NCBI GenBank assembly: GCA_900468535.1
Contig: UBTY01000027.1
Coordinates: forward strand, 87,730-151,729
DNA from: Hyphomicrobiales bacterium
GTDB lineage: Bacteria; Pseudomonadota; Alphaproteobacteria; Rhizobiales; Rhizobiaceae
Direction: 5' to 3'
DNA length: 64,000 nucleotides
This document shows, piece by piece, positions 60,907 to 64,000 of the stretch. Both the position numbers and the translations under genes were made by a program. The notes below the pieces were generated by a model, which saw only the letters and a program-made list of their open reading frames with translations, was not told the DNA's origin and searched no databases. The first letter of the stretch is position 1, and every line of letters begins with the position of its first letter.

Positions 60907-61740
60907 CTAAACGCCGAACAGGGCTGCACCGAGCGACGTTACTTCACCGCCCTTTATCAGCGAAAAAAGCCCAGCTAGCAAGAACGCCGCAAAACAGGCG
61001 AAAATGAGCCCGTCAACCCGGTCCATGACGCCGCCGTGCCCGGGAATGAGATGACTTGAATCCTTCACTCCGAAACGGCGTTTGACGAAGGATTCAAACA
61101 GGTCGCCGGATTGACTGAAGACCGACAGGATGAACGCGACCGGCGCGGCCATCGCGACTTCTCCCGGCAATACGAAATAAGCGACGAGAACGCCGGCCAC
61201 GATCGCGGATACAGCCCCGCCGATCGCCCCTGACCAGGTCTTGCCGGGCGATATCTTCGGGGCCAGCTTCGGCCCGCCGATCGCGCGGCCTATGAAATAA
61301 GCCAAAATGTCCGTTGCCCACACAACGGCGAATACGAAGAGCATCGCGTGCAGCCCAGCGCTGTCAGAACCGCGAATGCTCGAGAGTGCAATCCCCGTCA
61401 GGCCCGCATAGACGACACCTGCGGGAAACCAGGCGGATGCGCGACCAGCAAGCATCAGGCCAATCGCGAGGACGAAGAATACCGCGAGCAGGATGAGGGA
61501 ATAGCCAAGCGTTCCGGCTACCACGGCCGCAGCAATTGCCGCCTGCCCGATCCAGCCCACCACGTTCGTCAGTGGCTGTTCGGCCCGCAGACGCGCAATC
61601 GTCGACCATTCATAATAAATCAGCAGCCCGATCAGCGCCGAAAGCGCGCTGAACACCACGCCGCCGTAGATTGTCGCGCCGAGAACGACGATCGCCAGAA
61701 TGATGCCGGAGATGATGCGGAGCTTGAGTTCCGGCTGCAT
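60907..61740 (-). CDS. cdsA: Phosphatidate cytidylyltransferase
   Basis: Integral membrane enzyme (277 aa) making CDP-diacylglycerol from CTP and phosphatidate. About eight hydrophobic segments are present, and the signature SFVKRRFGVKDSSHLIPGHG plus GGVMDRVDGL lies near the C-terminus (about 220-250). Its start codon overlaps the uppS stop by one base (TGATG). CDP-diacylglycerol is also the substrate of Pcs at the other end of the window. Confidence 0.96.
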   Translation of the reverse strand: MQPELKLRIISGIILAIVVLGATIYGGVVFSALSALIGLLIYYEWSTIARLRAEQPLTNVVGWIGQAAIAAAVVAGTLGYSLILLAVFFVLAIGLMLAGRASAWFPAGVVYAGLTGIALSSIRGSDSAGLHAMLFVFAVVWATDILAYFIGRAIGGPKLAPKISPGKTWSGAIGGAVSAIVAGVLVAYFVLPGEVAMAAPVAFILSVFSQSGDLFESFVKRRFGVKDSSHLIPGHGGVMDRVDGLIFACFAAFLLAGLFSLIKGGEVTSLGAALFGV

Positions 61741-62486
61741 CAGGTTCCCACTGCCGCCGCAGCCTGCGCCACGAGACCGCCGAATCGACGGTCCCTGGCG
61801 GCAAACGTCTCCAGCGCCGAATAGAATGTCTCACGGCTGAAATCTGGCCAGTACTCCGGCAGGAAGATGAACTCGGAGTAAGCAGCCTGCCAGAGCAGGA
61901 AATTCGACAACCGCTCCTCGCCACTCGTGCGAATGATCAGGTCGGGATCAGGAATACCGGCCGTATCGAGGCGCGCGTTGATAAGGGCGGGTGTGACGTC
62001 CTGAGCGCGCAGATGGCCGCTCTCGATGTCACGTGCAAGGCTCGTCATCGCACGAGCGATCTCGTCGCGAGAGCCGTAGTTGAAGGCGATCACAAGCGTC
62101 AGCGCCGTGTTCGCCTTCGTTGTCTCTTCAGCATCAACAAGCAGGTCGAGAATATCGTTCTGCAGGCTGTAGCGGTCACCGATCACCTTCACGCGTACGT
62201 TCTGGCGATGCAATTCCGCAAGATCGCGGCGGATGAAGGCCTTGAGCAACCCGAGAAGATCGGAGACTTCGGTTTCCGGGCGGCGCCAGTTCTCCGACGA
62301 GAAAGCAAACAGGGTAAGATATTTTATCCCGACGTCGCCGGCGACCCGTACGGTCTCGCGGACAGCGTCGACACCCTTTCTATGCCCCATCGTGCGCGGC
62401 AATCCGCGCTGCTTTGCCCATCGGCCGTTGCCATCCATGATGATGGCAACATGTTCTGGTACAGTCAAAAATGTTCTTTCCGACAT
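61740..62486 (-). CDS. uppS: Isoprenyl transferase (undecaprenyl diphosphate synthase)
   Basis: cis-Prenyltransferase (248 aa) making the C55 lipid carrier for peptidoglycan and LPS. The catalytic aspartate D18 is in [13 protein letters not shown], and the second diphosphate site is [19 protein letters not shown] choose ATG 62486 ([12 protein letters not shown]); a GTG at 62531 and an ATG at 62510 give longer forms, but the family core starts near [10 protein letters not shown]. It is 44 bases after frr. Confidence 0.95.
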   Translation of the reverse strand: MSERTFLTVPEHVAIIMDGNGRWAKQRGLPRTMGHRKGVDAVRETVRVAGDVGIKYLTLFAFSSENWRRPETEVSDLLGLLKAFIRRDLAELHRQNVRVKVIGDRYSLQNDILDLLVDAEETTKANTALTLVIAFNYGSRDEIARAMTSLARDIESGHLRAQDVTPALINARLDTAGIPDPDLIIRTSGEERLSNFLLWQAAYSEFIFLPEYWPDFSRETFYSALETFAARDRRFGGLVAQAAAAVGT

Positions 62487-62530
62487 TTCCCGTCCGGTTC
62501 TTCCAGCCATAGGCTCAGCCGCAGGTCCCA

Positions 62531-63091
62531 CTAGACCTGCATGATTTCCTTTTCCTTCTCGCCAAGCAAGCGATCGATCTCAGAAATCGTCTCGTCTGTC
62601 ATCTTCTGCACACGATCCGACTGTGCCCGGCTTTCGTCCTGGCCAATCACACCGTCTTTTTCGGCTTTCTTAAGGCCATCCATGCCATCGCGACGAACAT
62701 GGCGAATCGCAACCTTGCTTTTTTCAGCATAGTCGTGAGCAACCTTGACGAGCGACTTGCGGCGCTCTTCGTTGAGTTCCGGCAGCGGAATACGCAGATT
62801 CTGGCCGTCAACGATCGGGTTCAGGCCGAGATTGGCTTCGCGAATCGCACGATCGACGGCGTTGACCATCGACTTATCCCAGACGGAGATGCCGAGCATG
62901 CGCGGCTCCGGTACGGTCACGTTCGCCACCTGGTTCAACGGCACGCGCGAACCATAGGCGTCGACCGTGACGGGGTCGAGAATGTTGGCCGAGGCGCGGC
63001 CGGTGCGCAGCGATGCAATATCGTGCTTGAACGAAGAAATCGCACCGTCCATGCGGCGCTTGATGTCGTTGATGTCGATGCCTTGACTCAT
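62531..63091 (-). CDS. frr: Ribosome recycling factor
   Basis: Two-domain tRNA-mimic (186 aa) that splits post-termination ribosomes with EF-G. It starts [17 protein letters not shown]; the hinge and beta-domain [21 protein letters not shown] and LTEERR-type sequence [13 protein letters not shown] are conserved, and the C-terminal helix is intact. ATG 63091 has GGGAG at ideal spacing. It sits in the standard order tsf-pyrH-frr-uppS-cdsA. Confidence 0.97.
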   Translation of the reverse strand: MSQGIDINDIKRRMDGAISSFKHDIASLRTGRASANILDPVTVDAYGSRVPLNQVANVTVPEPRMLGISVWDKSMVNAVDRAIREANLGLNPIVDGQNLRIPLPELNEERRKSLVKVAHDYAEKSKVAIRHVRRDGMDGLKKAEKDGVIGQDESRAQSDRVQKMTDETISEIDRLLGEKEKEIMQV

Positions 63092-63142
63092 ATCAGTGCT
63101 CCCGTATCGGTAGAAGCTGCGGCAAACGCTGCCGCCACTCAA

Positions 63143-63865
63143 TCAATTATCTGAGACGACAGTCTTCAGACCACCGCCCTTGAGGATTTCCGCAAAACCG
63201 CCCTTCTCGTGGATCGAGAAGACGATGATCGGAATGGAATTTTCGCGTGCCAGCGCCACCGCAGCAACGTCCATGACGGCCAGCCCCTTGTCGAGGACTT
63301 CCTTGTGCGTCAGGTGATCGAAGCGGGTCGCTTCAGGGACCTTCTTCGGATCAGCCGAATAGATACCATCGACCTGCGTTCCCTTGAAGATCGCCTCGGC
63401 GCCCATTTCGGCGGCGCGAAGCGCTGCTGCGGAGTCCGTGGTGAAGAAGGGATTGCCGGTGCCGCCAGCGAAGATCACGACGCGGCCGAGCGACAGATGA
63501 TAGAGCGTCGCGCGCTGCGAGAAGCTCTCGCAGATCTCGGGCATCGCGATGGCCGACAGAACGACGGTGTCGATGTTGAGCTTGCGCAGCGAGGTTGCGA
63601 GCGCGAGCGCGTTGATGACGGTCGCAAGCATGCCCATGTGGTCGCCGGTGACGCGATCGCCGCCCTTGGAGGCAACAGCCACACCGCGAAAGATGTTGCC
63701 GCCGCCGACGACGACGCCGACTTCAACACCCATCTGCCTTGCTTCTGCGATGTCGGCCGCGATGCGATCGGCCACGGCTACATCGATTCCAAATCCCTGG
63801 CTGCCCATGAGGGCTTCGCCGGAAGCCTTGAGTAGAACGCGTTTGTAGACAGGCTCTGACGACAT
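63143..63865 (-). CDS. pyrH: Uridylate kinase (UMP kinase)
   Basis: Hexameric amino-acid-kinase-fold enzyme (240 aa) phosphorylating UMP to UDP in pyrimidine synthesis. It has the KASGEALMG start, the UMP-binding GVVVGGGNIFRG and the TGNPFFTTDSAAALRAAEM segment. ATG 63865 follows GAGGAG. It lies 93 bases downstream of tsf; a stable inverted repeat (63904-63937) lies between the two. Confidence 0.97.
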   Translation of the reverse strand: MSSEPVYKRVLLKASGEALMGSQGFGIDVAVADRIAADIAEARQMGVEVGVVVGGGNIFRGVAVASKGGDRVTGDHMGMLATVINALALATSLRKLNIDTVVLSAIAMPEICESFSQRATLYHLSLGRVVIFAGGTGNPFFTTDSAAALRAAEMGAEAIFKGTQVDGIYSADPKKVPEATRFDHLTHKEVLDKGLAVMDVAAVALARENSIPIIVFSIHEKGGFAEILKGGGLKTVVSDN

Positions 63866-63903
63866 CTTGGCTCCTCGTATTTTACCGCTGTGTGCCGGAT
63901 ACA

Positions 63904-63937
63904 CGAAGGGCATCGCGTTGTCACGCAATGCCCTTCG
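63904..63937. repeat. Inverted repeat between tsf and pyrH
   Basis: CGAAGGGCAT (63904-63913) and ATGCCCTTCG (63928-63937) are perfect 10-bp arms, extended inward by three pairs after one mismatch, with a 6-nt loop. On the minus strand (the coding direction) no T tract follows, so it may be an RNA processing or partial termination site rather than a full terminator. The plus side has TTTT. Confidence 0.6.
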
Positions 63938-63958
63938 GTTTTCACATATATAGGTTGA

Positions 63959-64000
63959 TCAGCCCTTGGCGACCGCAGCAACTTCAGCAGCGAAGTCGCT
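63959..64000 (-). CDS. tsf: Translation elongation factor Ts, C-terminal fragment (cut by window edge)
   Basis: Only the last 13 codons (SDFAAEVAAVAKG) and the stop are inside the window. The sequence and the position directly upstream of pyrH-frr fit the C-terminus of EF-Ts, the guanine nucleotide exchange factor of EF-Tu. The call rests mainly on synteny. Confidence 0.7.
   Translation of the reverse strand, partial: SDFAAEVAAVAKG

Overview
The window is a 64 kb stretch of a chromosome from an alphaproteobacterium of the Rhizobiaceae type (Rhizobium, Agrobacterium or Ensifer relatives). Reasons: phosphatidylcholine synthase (pcs), a fused ispDF, linked dusB(nifR3)-ntrB-ntrC and ntrY-ntrX, a pyruvate dehydrogenase E1 beta carrying its own lipoyl domain, LpxI rather than LpxH, and a GAAC-N7-GAAC SOS box in front of lexA. 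GC is high and coding density is very high. Most genes lie on the minus strand in tight, often overlapping operons. I see no transposase, integrase, phage gene, CRISPR array or toxin-antitoxin locus. One tRNA (Lys, TTT) is present.

Layout. 1-4.2 kb (minus): pcs, a quinone oxidoreductase, and the ATPase and (cut by the window edge) permease of a nucleoside/BMP-type importer. 4.4-5.9 kb: ferredoxin-NADP reductase (plus) facing a GntR/FCD regulator. 6-9.2 kb: a split MacAB-like exporter. 9.4-11.7 kb: small conserved genes, tRNA-Lys, a secreted small protein, a NudK-like hydrolase and a DUF6665-like protein. 11.7-15.4 kb: a GGDEF sensor protein, CcdA and an AEC carrier. 15.4-20.6 kb: assimilatory sulfate operon cysG-DUF2849-cysI-DUF934 followed by a UbiH-family hydroxylase. 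20.9-25.2 kb: a deaminase, mazG, a FAD monooxygenase, then hfq-hflX. 25.6-33 kb: the complete nitrogen-control block ntrYX and dusB-ntrBC. 33-37.5 kb: ispDF-pncC, a COQ10-like protein, a P-loop kinase, lipA and two small membrane proteins. 37.5-44.5 kb: pdhABC, SGNH hydrolase, GNAT acetyltransferase, lpdA, and a DivIC/FtsB-like protein. 44.7-48 kb: eno, kdsA and a VOC protein. 48-52.7 kb: lexA, comEC and gltA. 52.8-64 kb: the envelope and translation cluster lpxB-lpxI-lpxA-fabZ-lpxD-bamA-rseP-cdsA-uppS-frr-pyrH-tsf (last gene cut).

How it fits together. cysG makes siroheme for CysI. fpr can supply reduced ferredoxin if CysI is ferredoxin-dependent. lipA supplies the lipoyl groups needed by PdhB, PdhC and the LpdA cycle; eno feeds pyruvate formation and gltA uses the acetyl-CoA. 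kdsA, lpxA/B/D/I, fabZ and bamA build the outer membrane. uppS and cdsA feed cell wall and phospholipid synthesis.

The region is essentially conserved housekeeping DNA, and I do not see a convincing undescribed system. The items most worth a second look are non-coding: two tandem inverted repeats of identical geometry (9-bp arms, 12-nt spacers) between kdsA and eno, a 9-bp dyad upstream of cysG, and a plus-strand terminator-like hairpin in the pcs/fpr divergent region. Smaller points are a Leu in the normally invariant DEPTG motif of the MacB-like ATPase, genes whose ends are encoded inside their own terminators, and the 47-bp lexA/comEC antisense overlap.
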